A stretch of 64,000 nucleotides of DNA from Qaidamihabitans albus (GCF_016464705.1 NZ_JAEHOB010000014.1:124001-188000); one strand, 5' to 3'. Shown: positions 43,781 through 52,442, counted from the stretch's first letter. Numbers and translations are program-made. The notes: generated by a model not told the origin, from the letters alone.

Positions 43781-45116
43781 TCAGACCCGTGACACGGTCT
43801 GGATCACGGCCACCACGAGTTCATACGTCGCCCGCAGCCCGACCGCGCCGATCGCGGCCAGCACCACGTTCTCCCATCACCGGTTGGCGTAGCCGGGAAG
43901 CATCAGATCCTTCCGCATCGTGATGGCCAGCAGGCCGGCGATCAGGGCCGGGACGGTCAGGACGCTGAGCCCGTTGCCGAGCAAGGTGAGGACGATCAGG
44001 TCAGGCGCGAAGGGCAACGAGAACACGACGGGCACGACCATGATGAAGAGCAGCACCGACTTGAACAGGATGTCGGTGTGGTGCAGCTGGTCCGGGGCAG
44101 TGGAAGGGGACGCCGCTTGCAGCCTGTGGAGCCGGGCCGGCCGGGACTTGTACACCGATTCCGCCAGCATCTGCACGAAGACGCGGGGCTGCGTCACGAT
44201 GTTGTCGAAGACGACGAAGAAGATCGCCAGCCACATGAGGGTCGGCCCCGCCGGGCCGACGGCGCGCTCCATCATGAGCACCAGGCCATGCTCGGAGTCC
44301 ACGCTCGCGCCCGTTCCGTGCAGTGTCTCGGCGGCGACCACCCACACGGCGAGCACCAGGCCGAACATCACCAGCGTTCCGGTGATGAGGTCGTACCTCT
44401 GTAGCCGGCGGAACTCCACGCCTCGCCAGCCCTTCTCGTGCATGAGGTAGGGATACAGCAGGTTCGCGGCGGACCCGCCGACCGCGCCGATGAGTGCGAC
44501 CGCCGTGGTGACGGCCGTGATGTAGCCGCTCTCCCCAGGCGGAAGGTCGAACGCCAGGCCCCGGAAGAGCCCGGGCAGGTCGATCCCGGTGCCGATGAGC
44601 GCGATGAGCGCGATGAGGCAGCACAACACCAGTGCCGCCATGGTCACCTGCGCCAGGATCTCCAGCCCGCGGTAGTGCTTGCGCTTGAGAAACGCCAGCC
44701 ATGTCGCCGCACCGCCTGCGACGGCCGCCCAGACAGGAGTCCCCCAGGCGCCGAGCGGCACCACTCCGCCGACAAGGTTGTTCAGCGCCGTGCCTGCCGC
44801 CGAGGTAGAGCGGAAAGCCCTTCCACAGCCTGCGGTACCCGTCGAGGATGGTCCCGTCCCCCACGGCATTGCACAGCGGGTACTTCGACATCGCGGAGAC
44901 GATGAAGTAGCGGGACCCCACAGCGAGGATCAGCGTCCAGATGAGTGCGTAGCCGTACGTCGAGCCGGATACCGCGGAGCTGATGAAGTCACCGGTACCC
45001 AGCTAGGAGAGCACGACCACGATCCCGGGGCCCATGCCCTTGAGAAAGCCCATCAACGTGGTCGGCGGAACGGGCTTGCGCGAGACATTCTCTGCCGAAG
45101 CTTCTTGGCGCGTCAT
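43781..45116 (-). pseudogene. NRAMP-type metal transporter, inactivated by two stops and a frameshift
   Basis: About 445 codons of an NRAMP-like multi-helix transporter (MTRQEASAENVSRKP at the N-terminus, then GMGPGIVVVLS). Three lesions are visible: a TAG at 45003-45005 where the family has Trp (S-stop-L-G-T-G-D-F); a one-base frameshift near 44790-44810, between Y-L-G-G and T-A-L-N-N-L; and a TGA at 43877-43879 before W-E-N-V-V-L, again a Trp position. The true end is TGA at 43783. ATG 45116 has GGAGTGA upstream. It ends the minus catabolic operon, so it was probably the uptake step for its substrate or cofactor. Either recent decay or several sequencing errors would explain it. Confidence 0.8.
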
Positions 45117-45165
45117 TGCGTCACTCCGAAAGGTGTGGGATGGGGAGGGCCGAGTCAGCGGACGT

Positions 45166-46251
45166 CTATGTGTCGAGCCACGCCGGATCCAGCCGAACGT
45201 GCTTGATCGCTTGCCGGAACCGCGTGTAGGCGAGGTGCAGGACACCGTCGCGAGACTGCACGAGCGAGGGGTAGGACAGTTCGCGGTTGAGACCTTCGCG
45301 GGAGTTGTTGGTGAGGCAGTAGCCGTCGCCCTCCTCCACGTTCCTGCGGACCGGCCAGGTGCGGCCGCCGTCGGACGACACCGCCAGCGTGAGCGGCGCC
45401 CGCGGCGCACCCCAGAAGGCAAGTCTGGGACCGGTCGGCGTGTCCTCTTCGACCGCATCCGCGGCGCTGCTGTGGTTGTAGGCGACGACGATGCGGCCGT
45501 CGTGAAGCACGAGCCCCTGAATCGACGAGTTGTTGTTCGGCAGCTCGGTGGGCACCGGCGCACTCCACGTGACGCCGTCACTCGAGTGACTCCGGTGGAT
45601 GGTGTCCGCCTGCCGTCGCCGGAAGAGGGCCAGGAACGAGCCGCCGGGAAAACGCAACACGTTCATGTGCACGCAGCCCGTGCTCCCGGGGACCTCCTGC
45701 GTCGTCCACGTCGCCCCGCCGTCCGACGACACCAGTACCCCGCTGTAGTCGTCGTCGCCGACCCAGCGCCCACGGTCCGGCCGGGGGCAGTAGAACGCGA
45801 GCAGCACCAGCCTGCCGTCGTCGAGCGCCACCGGTGGCTGCCGGATGAAGACGCCCACCCCCTCCTTGGTGGGCACTCCCGTCCGGCCTGCCTCCCACGA
45901 CCGGCCACCGTCGCGCGAGATCGCGAGCCGGAGCTGCGCCGTGTCCTGCCGTCCCGCGTTCTGGGCCGTGTAGAACACGCGCAGCTCACGTCCGGCAACG
46001 AATGGCACCGGGTTCTGTTCCGAGCGCGTCGGGTCGTCGCTGACCTGCACAGGCGCGGTCCAGGAACCGTCCGGCGCGAGCCGGGAGAACCAGATCGCGA
46101 TGTCGGAAAGACCCTCCTGCGTGCCCCCGAACCACGCGCATCCGACCGATCCGTCCGGCAGTAGCACGAGGTTCGCGGCGTGGCACTGCACCGTGGAGGC
46201 AGGCAGGAAACCGTACGACGTCGTCGTGGGAGTCCTCGGCAGGCTGCTCAT
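45166..46251 (-). CDS. Sialidase/BNR-repeat family protein
   Basis: A 361-residue six-bladed beta-propeller protein without signal peptide. Asp-box motifs S-x-D-G-G-x-x-W occur at least four times (SRDGGRSW, SSDGGATW, SSDGVTW, SSDGGRTW). An early S-D-D-P-T-R-S-E-Q-N-P-V-P stretch and R-E-L-S-Y-P-S-L near the end are typical of the exo-sialidase-like clade. ATG 46251 overlaps the aldolase stop (ATGA), so it is translated from the same message. In such catabolic clusters cytosolic propellers are often uncharacterised hydrolases or lyases of sugar acids rather than true sialidases; I would not assign sialic acid as substrate. Confidence 0.8.
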   Translation of the reverse strand: MSSLPRTPTTTSYGFLPASTVQCHAANLVLLPDGSVGCAWFGGTQEGLSDIAIWFSRLAPDGSWTAPVQVSDDPTRSEQNPVPFVAGRELRVFYTAQNAGRQDTAQLRLAISRDGGRSWEAGRTGVPTKEGVGVFIRQPPVALDDGRLVLLAFYCPRPDRGRWVGDDDYSGVLVSSDGGATWTTQEVPGSTGCVHMNVLRFPGGSFLALFRRRQADTIHRSHSSDGVTWSAPVPTELPNNNSSIQGLVLHDGRIVVAYNHSSAADAVEEDTPTGPRLAFWGAPRAPLTLAVSSDGGRTWPVRRNVEEGDGYCLTNNSREGLNRELSYPSLVQSRDGVLHLAYTRFRQAIKHVRLDPAWLDT

Positions 46252-47013
46252 GTGTGCCTCCGCGCCGTCTCGAGGTGGCTGAGGGCCGCCTGTTGCAGGT
46301 GGACCAGATCGCACGCGACGGTCGCGAACGTGTAGCCCTCCGCCAGGCGGCGGGCCGCGGTGGAACCATCCGGTGTGTGGATGCCCGCGGCGACGCCCGT
46401 GGCACGGGCGACCTCGGCGATGTGGCGGACGGCCTCCTCGAAGGCGTCGTCGACGGAGGGGTCGGTCGACGTTCTGCCGCCCACGGCCAGCCGCAGGTCC
46501 GAAGGCCCGACGTAGACGCCGTCAAGGCCGTCGACCGCACAGATCTGCTCGACGTTGCGCAGGCCTCCGGACGTCTCGATCATCGCCAGGCACACCACGG
46601 CCTCGTCCGCGTCCCCGGGAGCCGGCCCACGCGCAGCTGTGATCGCATCGGCCCGTAGGACCGTCTGCCGCGTGGCGGGTAACGCGTGGCCGCGACGGCT
46701 CGCTCGGCGCATTCCACGTCGTCGACGAGCGGCACGATGACGCCGGTCGCGCCCGCGTCGAGGACCCGCCCGATGGCAAAGGGGTCGTTCTGTTCCACGC
46801 GGACCACCGCCGCGGCCCGGTTCCCGCGTCGACGGCGAGAATGCCGTTGCGGACCCCCTCGTAGCCCAGCAGACCGTGCTGGGCGTCGATGGCGATGTAG
46901 TCGTAGCCGAGGCGGGCCAGCCGCTCCGTCGCTACCGGGTCGTCCAGCACGACCCAGTAGCCGACGGTCCGCTGCCTACCGCGCACGCGACGGGCGAATT
47001 CGAGTGCAGTCAT
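46248..47013 (-). pseudogene. HpcH/HpaI-type 2-keto-3-deoxy sugar-acid aldolase, two frameshifts
   Basis: Family sequence is spread over three frames: MTALEFARRVRGRQRTVGYW to GILAVDAG, then AAAVVRVEQNDPFAIGRVLD to RYPPRGRRSYGPMR, then AITAARGPAPGDADEAVV to the end. The shifts fall near 46820-46835 and 46645-46655. Class II aldolase hallmarks are present (D-A-Q-H-G for the base region, R-V-E-Q-N-D-P, P-L-V-D-D-V-E, R-Y-P-P-x-G-x-R-S, I-E-T and VYVGPSDL). A total length of 766 bases is not a multiple of three. ATG 47013. It would split a 2-keto-3-deoxy acid to pyruvate and an aldehyde. Real decay or sequence error cannot be separated here. Confidence 0.8.
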
Positions 47014-47035
47014 GGGATGCTCCGGGAAACGGGGG

Positions 47036-48046
47036 TCAGCGGTGGTATGCGGGCATGGGTCCGCGCAACCGGGCGCCGACCTGGTCGCACGCCTCGACCA
47101 CGTCGGCCGCCAGGGGGCCACGAGCCAGGTACGCGATGTTGGACTCCAGGTGGGCCGGGCGCGAGCCACCCAGCAGAACGGCATCCGTGGTCGGCCGGGA
47201 GAGCAGCCACCTCAGCGCCAGCTCGACGAGCGTGACGCCCGCCTCCCCGGCGATCCGCCCCAGCTCGGTGACGGCTTCGAAGAGCTGTTCGTTCCAGTAG
47301 CGGCGGCGATACATCTCGGCCAGCCGGGACTCGCCGAAGCGGCCGTCGCGCGGCTGCTCGTCGAACCGGTGCCTGCCGGCGAGCAGCCCTCCTCCCAGCG
47401 GGTTGTAGACCATGGTCCGCAGGCCGCTGGACAGGGCCATCTCCGCGTACTCCTCCTCGAGCCTGCGCGCGAGCAGGTTGTGCAGCTGCTGTGCCACGGC
47501 GGGCCGGGGAGCACCGACCTCGTCCGCGACCGCGCCGAGTCGCACGATCTGCCAGGCCGCGTAGTTGGACACTCCCAGTGCGCGGACCTTGCCCTCCGCG
47601 ACGAGCGCCGCCACCTCACCCAGGGTGTCGTGCAGCGTCGCCGAGCGGTCGGGCTGATGCAGGTACAGCAGGTCCAGGTACTCCACACCGAGGCGACGCA
47701 GGCTGCCCTCCACTGCCGCTCGCAGCCCTGCGGCGGAGAGCGGAGACTCGTCGCCCGCGTCCGGGTGCGGCATCCCCGCCTTGCTCGCGAGCACGATCCG
47801 GTCGCGCCGGCCGGCGAGCAACGGGCGCAGGATCTCCTCGGTCCACCCACCGACGTAGGCGTTGGCGGTGTCGATCGCGCTGATGCCAGCTTCCAGTGCC
47901 ATGTCGAGCATGCGCTTCGCGCCGTCGGCGTCCACGGTGTCGCCGAACGTCATCGTGCCGAGGACCAGGCCCGACACGGGCACGTCGACACCCGGGATCC
48001 GGAAGCCCTGCAACGGGGCGGCGGTGCTCGTGCTGGAAGCGCTCAT
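47036..48046 (-). CDS. Aldo/keto reductase
   Basis: A 336-residue (beta/alpha)8 NAD(P)H-dependent oxidoreductase. The tetrad is visible: Asp and Tyr in A-I-D-T-A-N-A-Y, Lys in V-L-A-S-K-A-G and His in L-Y-L-H-Q-P-D. The cofactor end has L-L-G-G-S-R-P-A-H-L-E-S-N. ATG 48046 has GAAGGGA upstream. It is the first gene of the minus catabolic operon, 23 bases before the aldolase, and is divergent from the acid-sugar kinase. A likely role is oxidising an aldose or reducing an aldehyde product of the aldolase; this is inferred from the neighbours. Confidence 0.9.
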   Translation of the reverse strand: MSASSTSTAAPLQGFRIPGVDVPVSGLVLGTMTFGDTVDADGAKRMLDMALEAGISAIDTANAYVGGWTEEILRPLLAGRRDRIVLASKAGMPHPDAGDESPLSAAGLRAAVEGSLRRLGVEYLDLLYLHQPDRSATLHDTLGEVAALVAEGKVRALGVSNYAAWQIVRLGAVADEVGAPRPAVAQQLHNLLARRLEEEYAEMALSSGLRTMVYNPLGGGLLAGRHRFDEQPRDGRFGESRLAEMYRRRYWNEQLFEAVTELGRIAGEAGVTLVELALRWLLSRPTTDAVLLGGSRPAHLESNIAYLARGPLAADVVEACDQVGARLRGPMPAYHR

Positions 48047-48116
48047 CGGGGTCCCTTCGGTTACCTGCCGCTGATTCCGGGGCTCGTGTGGTGGCGGTCA
48101 CGCACTCTGTCACTTC

Positions 48117-48131
48117 TGCGTGAACCACGCA
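48117..48131. promoter_or_regulatory. Candidate operator in the divergent AKR/kinase promoter
   Basis: TGCGTG-AAC-CACGCA is a perfect 6+3+6 inverted repeat. A second shorter one (GCGC-GTTTT-GCGC, from about 48141) follows. Both lie in the 180-base divergent gap and are the best candidates for binding by the DeoR-type regulator encoded at 50607. Confidence 0.45.
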
Positions 48132-48227
48132 ATACTTCTCGCGCGTTTTGCGCATCAAGGCTAGTGTGGTGGGCACGCGGTCCGCGACGCGCGACGCGTC
48201 AGAAGAGCACGAAGGGAGTGAACCGAG

Positions 48228-49547
48228 ATCACGTCGACCCAGCGGGATTTCGTACCCGCAGGCGAACACGCTCTGATCGTTCTCGGAGACGACCTGAGCG
48301 GCACCAGCGAGGCGCTGGCCGCATCGGCGAGCGAGCAGGGGGAGGCGTGGGTTCACCTCGGCGTGAGCAGCTTCCGTGCGTGTTTCGCGCAACGCGGCGA
48401 GTCGGACCCTCAGCGATGGGATGCCCTCGATCTCGACGTCCGCCACGTCCCGCAGGCCACCGCCCGCGCGCGCTACCAGGCGGCGGCCGGGCACGCGCTC
48501 CGCGGCGGCCACCACGATGTCCTGCTGCTCAAGGTGGACTCGTTGCTGCGCGGCAATATCGCCGCCGCCCTGGCGGCCGTGTCCCCCGCGCCTGACCGGC
48601 CGGTCATCCTCGCGCCGGCGCTGCCCGCGCAGGGGCGCCACACCGTCGGCGGCAGGGTCCGCCTCGCCGAGGGAAGCGGGCCGCTGCCCGGTTCGCTGGA
48701 GGGCACCCGCACCGACATCGCGGCCGCCGCGGCGCGCCCGGCCGCCCTGCTCGACCTGGACCTCGTGCGCGCGGGCCCGCACATTCTCGGCACGCGCCTC
48801 GGCCAGCTGGCCGACGACGGCATGGTGGCCGTGTGCGATGCCGAGACCGACGAGGACCTGGCCGCCGTAGCGGCCGCGGCGACGCGGCACCGGCATCCGG
48901 TCGTGGTGGGCGCGGGCGGCGTCGCCGCCGCCCTGGGGCGCGCACTCCGCGGTGCGCTCACCGACACGGGCGGCCGGTTCCCCGGCGGCTGTTCCGGCCC
49001 CGGCGAGCCAGGCCGCCCCGTCCTCGTCGTCGCGGGCACCGCAGAACCCAGCTCGCACGCACAGGTCGCCCGGCTGGAGCGGGAAGGGGCTCGGGTCGAG
49101 ACGCTGGAGCCCTCGGAGCATGGAGCCGCCGCGGACGCCACCCGCGGGGTCGAACGGGGTCTTCGCGGCGGTTGCGCCGTACTGCGGGTGGCGCCCCGGC
49201 CGATGGCTCCGGCCCGGTCCGGGCTGGTGCTCGAGCGCCTGGCGAGCACGGCGGCCGCCGTGCTCGAGCGGGACCCACGCATCCGTGTGGTGCTGACCGG
49301 TGGAGCGACGGCGCGAGCCGTGCTGACCCGGCTGCGGGTCAGCACGCTTCGCCTGCGGTGCCAGGTCCACCCCGGCGCCGTCCACCTCAGAACCGATGAC
49401 AACCGCGACATCGTGACCCGGCCGGGGAGCCACGGAGGGCCCGACAGCCTGTCCCGGCTCGCCCACCATCTCGGCGCTCCGCTCGCCCAGCCACCACGGA
49501 CTCCAGCCCCGACAGCTGCGCACCACTCGACGGAAGGTCAGTCATGA
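48228..49547 (+). CDS. Four-carbon acid-sugar kinase (DUF1537), abnormal start codon
   Basis: A kinase of about 439 residues. The essential N-terminal motif LIVLGDDLSGTSEAL begins about 16 codons after 48228, yet between the in-frame TGA (48219) and that motif there is no ATG, GTG or TTG. The position that fits the ribosome site GAAGGGAG is ATC ACG at 48228, so the start seems to be a rare ATC or a mutated ATG. The next normal start (GTG 48363) would delete the motif. The C-terminal nucleotide-binding signature reads LTGGATARAVL. DUF1537 proteins are known ATP-dependent kinases of D-threonate, L-threonate or D-erythronate. The stop overlaps pdxA by ATGA. Confidence 0.8.
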   Translation: MTSTQRDFVPAGEHALIVLGDDLSGTSEALAASASEQGEAWVHLGVSSFRACFAQRGESDPQRWDALDLDVRHVPQATARARYQAAAGHALRGGHHDVLLLKVDSLLRGNIAAALAAVSPAPDRPVILAPALPAQGRHTVGGRVRLAEGSGPLPGSLEGTRTDIAAAAARPAALLDLDLVRAGPHILGTRLGQLADDGMVAVCDAETDEDLAAVAAAATRHRHPVVVGAGGVAAALGRALRGALTDTGGRFPGGCSGPGEPGRPVLVVAGTAEPSSHAQVARLEREGARVETLEPSEHGAAADATRGVERGLRGGCAVLRVAPRPMAPARSGLVLERLASTAAAVLERDPRIRVVLTGGATARAVLTRLRVSTLRLRCQVHPGAVHLRTDDNRDIVTRPGSHGGPDSLSRLAHHLGAPLAQPPRTPAPTAAHHSTEGQS

Positions 49548-50617
49548 ACAGCCTCGACAGTCCCACGACGCGTTCGGCCGGGGAGCACACGCCCATCGTC
49601 GCCGTCACCATGGGAGACGGAGCCGGTGTCGGACCCGAGGTCGTGGTCGGCGCCCTCGCCGGCACCGCGACCTCACGAAGGTGCCGGCCGGTGGTCATCG
49701 GCGACGCAGCACGGCTGCGCCTCGCGGCTTCGATCCTGAACCTGGACATGGTGATCCACCCGGTCACGGCGGTCGACGAGGCGCGCTTCACACCAGGGAC
49801 CGTCGATGTCATCGATCTGGCGCTACTGCCCCACGACCTGCCGTGGGGCGCAGTGTCGGCGATCGCGGGCGACGCCGCCTACCACTATGTCCGCGTGGCC
49901 TGCGAGCTCGCGGTGCGCGGTGACGTCGACGCGATCTGCACCGCACCGCTCAACAAGGAAGCATTGCACGCCGGCGGGCACGCCTTTCCCGGCCACACCG
50001 AACTGCTCGCGCACCTCACCGGCACGGACGAGGTGTCGATGATGCTGTCGTCGTCCCGGCTCAAGGTCATCCACGTGACAACCCACATCGGGCTCATCGA
50101 CGCTGTGCGCAGGATCGAGCCCGGCCTCGTCGAACGCACCGTTCGGCGCGGCCACGCCGCTGTCGTGGCCGCGGGGGTGTCCGATCCCGTCATCGGCGTC
50201 CTCGGCATCAACCCGCACGCGGGCGAGAACGGCCTTTTCGGGTACGGCGAGGAAGAGGAGAAGATCGTCCCCGCCCTGCAGCGGCTCCGCGCCGATGACA
50301 TCGACGCACGTGGGCCACTGCCGGCCGACACGGCGTTCTTCCTGGCAGGCCGCGGAGACTACGACCTGATCGTGGCGATGTACCACGACCAGGGCCACGG
50401 CCCCGTCAAGGTTCTCGGCATCGACGCGGGGGTCAACATCACCGTGGGACTGCCCGTCATCCGTACCTCGGTCGACCACGGAACCGCCTTCGACATCGCC
50501 GGAACGGGCAAGGCCGAGGCCGGTAGCATGATCGAGGCCCTGCGGCAGGCAGCCGAGCTGGCGCCCGCCTCGGGTGCGCACCGACCCGGTTCCGAGGAGG
50601 TCCCCGGTGCGTCGTGA
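49544..50617 (+). CDS. PdxA-family 4-phosphate acid-sugar dehydrogenase (PdxA2-like)
   Basis: A 357-residue PdxA-fold enzyme: N-terminal TMGDGAGVGPEV, then the three metal ligands in F-P-G-H-T-E, the G-I-N-P-H-A-G-E-N-G-L-F-G block and M-Y-H-D-Q-G-H, all intact. PdxA2-type enzymes oxidise and decarboxylate 4-phospho-threonate or -erythronate to dihydroxyacetone phosphate, and are characteristically paired with DUF1537 kinases. The four-base overlap with the kinase gene and the downstream DeoR regulator support this catabolic assignment over pyridoxal phosphate synthesis. GC3 and length are normal. Confidence 0.92.
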   Translation: MNSLDSPTTRSAGEHTPIVAVTMGDGAGVGPEVVVGALAGTATSRRCRPVVIGDAARLRLAASILNLDMVIHPVTAVDEARFTPGTVDVIDLALLPHDLPWGAVSAIAGDAAYHYVRVACELAVRGDVDAICTAPLNKEALHAGGHAFPGHTELLAHLTGTDEVSMMLSSSRLKVIHVTTHIGLIDAVRRIEPGLVERTVRRGHAAVVAAGVSDPVIGVLGINPHAGENGLFGYGEEEEKIVPALQRLRADDIDARGPLPADTAFFLAGRGDYDLIVAMYHDQGHGPVKVLGIDAGVNITVGLPVIRTSVDHGTAFDIAGTGKAEAGSMIEALRQAAELAPASGAHRPGSEEVPGAS

Positions 50618-51395
50618 CAACCACGTACGACGTCAGGCCATCGTGGAGCTGGCGTCGACCAGCGGCCTGGCGAGCGTGGACGAGCTCTCCCAACGGTTCG
50701 GTGTCACCGCCTCGACCATCCGCCGCGACCTGGCGCAGCTCGAGCAGTCTGGGCAGCTCGCCCGGACCTACGGCGGAGCGCGAGCGATTCTCGCCCACCC
50801 CGAGGCCGACCTACGGCAGCGGCTCGGCGAGGCCCATGAAGCCAAGCGCGCCATCGGGAAATGGGCCGCCTCGCAGGTCCAGCCCGGTGAGACGATCCTC
50901 CTCGATGCCGGCACCACCACCGCGGCCGCTGCCCACGAACTTCGGGACCGCGACCGCCTGACCGTGGTCACGCCGGGAATGACCGTCCTCAACGAGCTCT
51001 CGTCCGCGGACGGCGTCGACGTCGAGTGTCTCGGTGGCACCTTGCGGCAGCTGAGCCAGGCCTTCCTCGGCCCGATCACCGAGGCCGCACTGGAGCGCCG
51101 CACCTTCGATCGGGTGTTCCTCGGAGCCGACAGCGTCACCGCGGATCGCGGCATCTGCGAGGCCGACATCCGCCAGACCCGGCTCAAGGAGCTCATGACC
51201 CGTCGGGGCAAGCACATCTACCTCCTCGTGCACGCAGCCAAGATCGGGCGGGCACCCTTCCACGCGTGGGCACCCATGCCCCGACACTGGACGCTCGTGA
51301 CGGATCAGAGCGTCCAGGAGGCTGCGCTCGAGCCGTTCCGCTCGCGCGGCGTCGACATCGCCGTCGTCGGCCCGCAGGGCCAGCGGCTTCGGTAG
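50607..51395 (+). CDS. DeoR-family transcriptional regulator
   Basis: A 262-residue regulator. GTG 50607 has GAGGAGG seven bases upstream and overlaps the pdxA stop by 11 bases. An N-terminal winged HTH (FGVTASTIRRDLAQLEQSG) is followed by a DeoR sensor domain with DAGTTTAAAAHEL and LGGTLRQLSQAFLGP, which in the family binds a phosphorylated sugar. Being last in the kinase-pdxA operon, it most likely represses that operon and the divergent reductase operon until a phosphorylated acid-sugar appears. The candidate operator is the inverted repeat at 48117-48131. Confidence 0.9.
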   Translation: MRRDNHVRRQAIVELASTSGLASVDELSQRFGVTASTIRRDLAQLEQSGQLARTYGGARAILAHPEADLRQRLGEAHEAKRAIGKWAASQVQPGETILLDAGTTTAAAAHELRDRDRLTVVTPGMTVLNELSSADGVDVECLGGTLRQLSQAFLGPITEAALERRTFDRVFLGADSVTADRGICEADIRQTRLKELMTRRGKHIYLLVHAAKIGRAPFHAWAPMPRHWTLVTDQSVQEAALEPFRSRGVDIAVVGPQGQRLR

Positions 51396-51486
51396 CGCCG
51401 ATCGTCCACGGTCCCCGGGACGTCACCGGCGTGGTCGTGGTGATGGTGATGCGGCATGGGCGAACCTCGTCTGCCCGGGTGAGCAG

Positions 51487-51830
51487 GTGAGAACGTTTCG
51501 GGTAATTGGTTCGCTCGCGGTCGTGGCTACCGCTTCCCTGAACGTCCCCGCCGCAGCCGCCGCAGAAGCGGGCGGAGAGTTCTCGGTGCTCACCTACAAC
51601 ATCGCGGGCCTGCCTGAGCCGCTGTCCTCGGCGGATCCGGAGCGGAACACCCCGATCATCGGCTCCCGGATCGGCGGCTACTCCGTGGTAAACGTCCAGG
51701 AGGACTTCAACTACCACGCCGCGCTCTACGCCGCCGACGACCATCCGTACCGGACCCCGACCAGTGGGGGTGCCCTTCGGTGATGGCCTCAACACGCTGT
51801 CGGCGTTCCCGTACACCGACTTCACAGTCG
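51487..51830 (+). pseudogene. Truncated exonuclease-endonuclease-phosphatase family remnant
   Basis: GTG 51487 starts a good Sec signal peptide (VRTFRVIGSLAVVATASLN, cleavage near A-A-A) and the family opening FSVLTYNIAGLPEP with VNVQEDFNYHA (metal-binding Asn and Glu positions). After PTSGG a one-base shift near 51765 moves the frame: the correct frame continues VPFGDGLNTLSAFPYTDF before the sequence runs straight into repeat copy 3 at 51828. Roughly two thirds of a normal 300-residue enzyme, including the catalytic His end, is missing. The break point coincides with the repeat, which suggests deletion or insertion at the repeat. Confidence 0.75.
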
Positions 51831-51871
51831 TGAGTGCGCACGCGAGTTAGAACACTGTTACGCACTCACGA
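51828..51871. repeat. Palindromic intergenic repeat, copy 3
   Basis: Identical over 44 bases to copy 1 (arms TCGTGAGTGCG and CGCACTCACGA). It replaces the missing 3' end of the phosphatase/nuclease remnant. Confidence 0.88.
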
Positions 51872-51897
51872 CCCCCTCTCGGTAGCAAGTCAGGTAC

Positions 51898-51909
51898 TTG
51901 CCCGAACAA
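51898..51909. promoter_or_regulatory. Second copy of the MarR-type operator
   Basis: TTGCCCGAACAA, within CAGGTACTTGCCCGAACAAT, matches the element before the Old Yellow Enzyme gene (GGTACTTG, then CGA, CAA and a trailing CGA all agree). It lies between repeat copy 3 and the marR stop, with no gene reading from it; it looks like the promoter scar of a lost target gene. Confidence 0.5.
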
Positions 51910-51935
51910 TCAAGCGAGCGGGCGTTATTCCCGGG

Positions 51936-52442
51936 TCAGCGATCCCCTCTGCGACTCTCCTCTGAAGTAGCCAGGTTGCGCTCGAGCTCACCGAGTGCCT
52001 GCAGCACATCCCCCTGCCGGCTCTCACTCATGTCGGCGACCGTCATCCGCTCCAGGTCCGCCCAGATTCGCTCGACGGCCTGCCGTAGCCCCATGCTCGC
52101 GGGGGTCGCCTCGATGATCGTCACTCGCCCGTCCGTCGGGCTGGGCGAACGGCGCACGAACCCGGCACGTTCGAGGCGCCGCACTGAGCGGGTGACGGTA
52201 GGCGCGTCGGCATCGAGAACAGCGGCCAGGTCGGCCTGCCGCTGCGGGCCCTCATCCCAGAGCCGCATCATCAGCAGCTCCTGCCCCGGATACAGGCCCA
52301 CCTCGCGCAGCAGCTGCCCCGCGAGCAGCTTGTGGATGCGCGCCACCCGGAAGATCGCATGACTCACCGGCCCCGCGCTGGCGACCCGGCGACCCGGCCC
52401 CGCGGCCGCCGCGCCGGCACCGGCGTTGTTCGTCGTACTCAC
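51936..52442 (-). CDS. MarR-family transcriptional regulator
   Basis: A 168-residue MarR protein from GTG 52442. An Ala/Gly-rich leader of about 25 residues precedes the helices; the winged HTH spans about 65-125 with QADLAAVLDADAPTVTRSVR as recognition region and SPSPTDGRVTIIEAT as the wing. It is divergent from the Old Yellow Enzyme operon with 124 bases between, the classical layout of a MarR repressor controlling a reductase for electrophiles. The start has only a weak ribosome site (GGGCCGGGTG), so a downstream start cannot be excluded. Confidence 0.9.
   Translation of the reverse strand: MSTTNNAGAGAAAAGPGRRVASAGPVSHAIFRVARIHKLLAGQLLREVGLYPGQELLMMRLWDEGPQRQADLAAVLDADAPTVTRSVRRLERAGFVRRSPSPTDGRVTIIEATPASMGLRQAVERIWADLERMTVADMSESRQGDVLQALGELERNLATSEESRRGDR

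Noticed and set aside
45166-46251. True secreted sialidase
   Set aside because: No signal peptide and a sugar-acid cluster context; only the BNR propeller can be supported.
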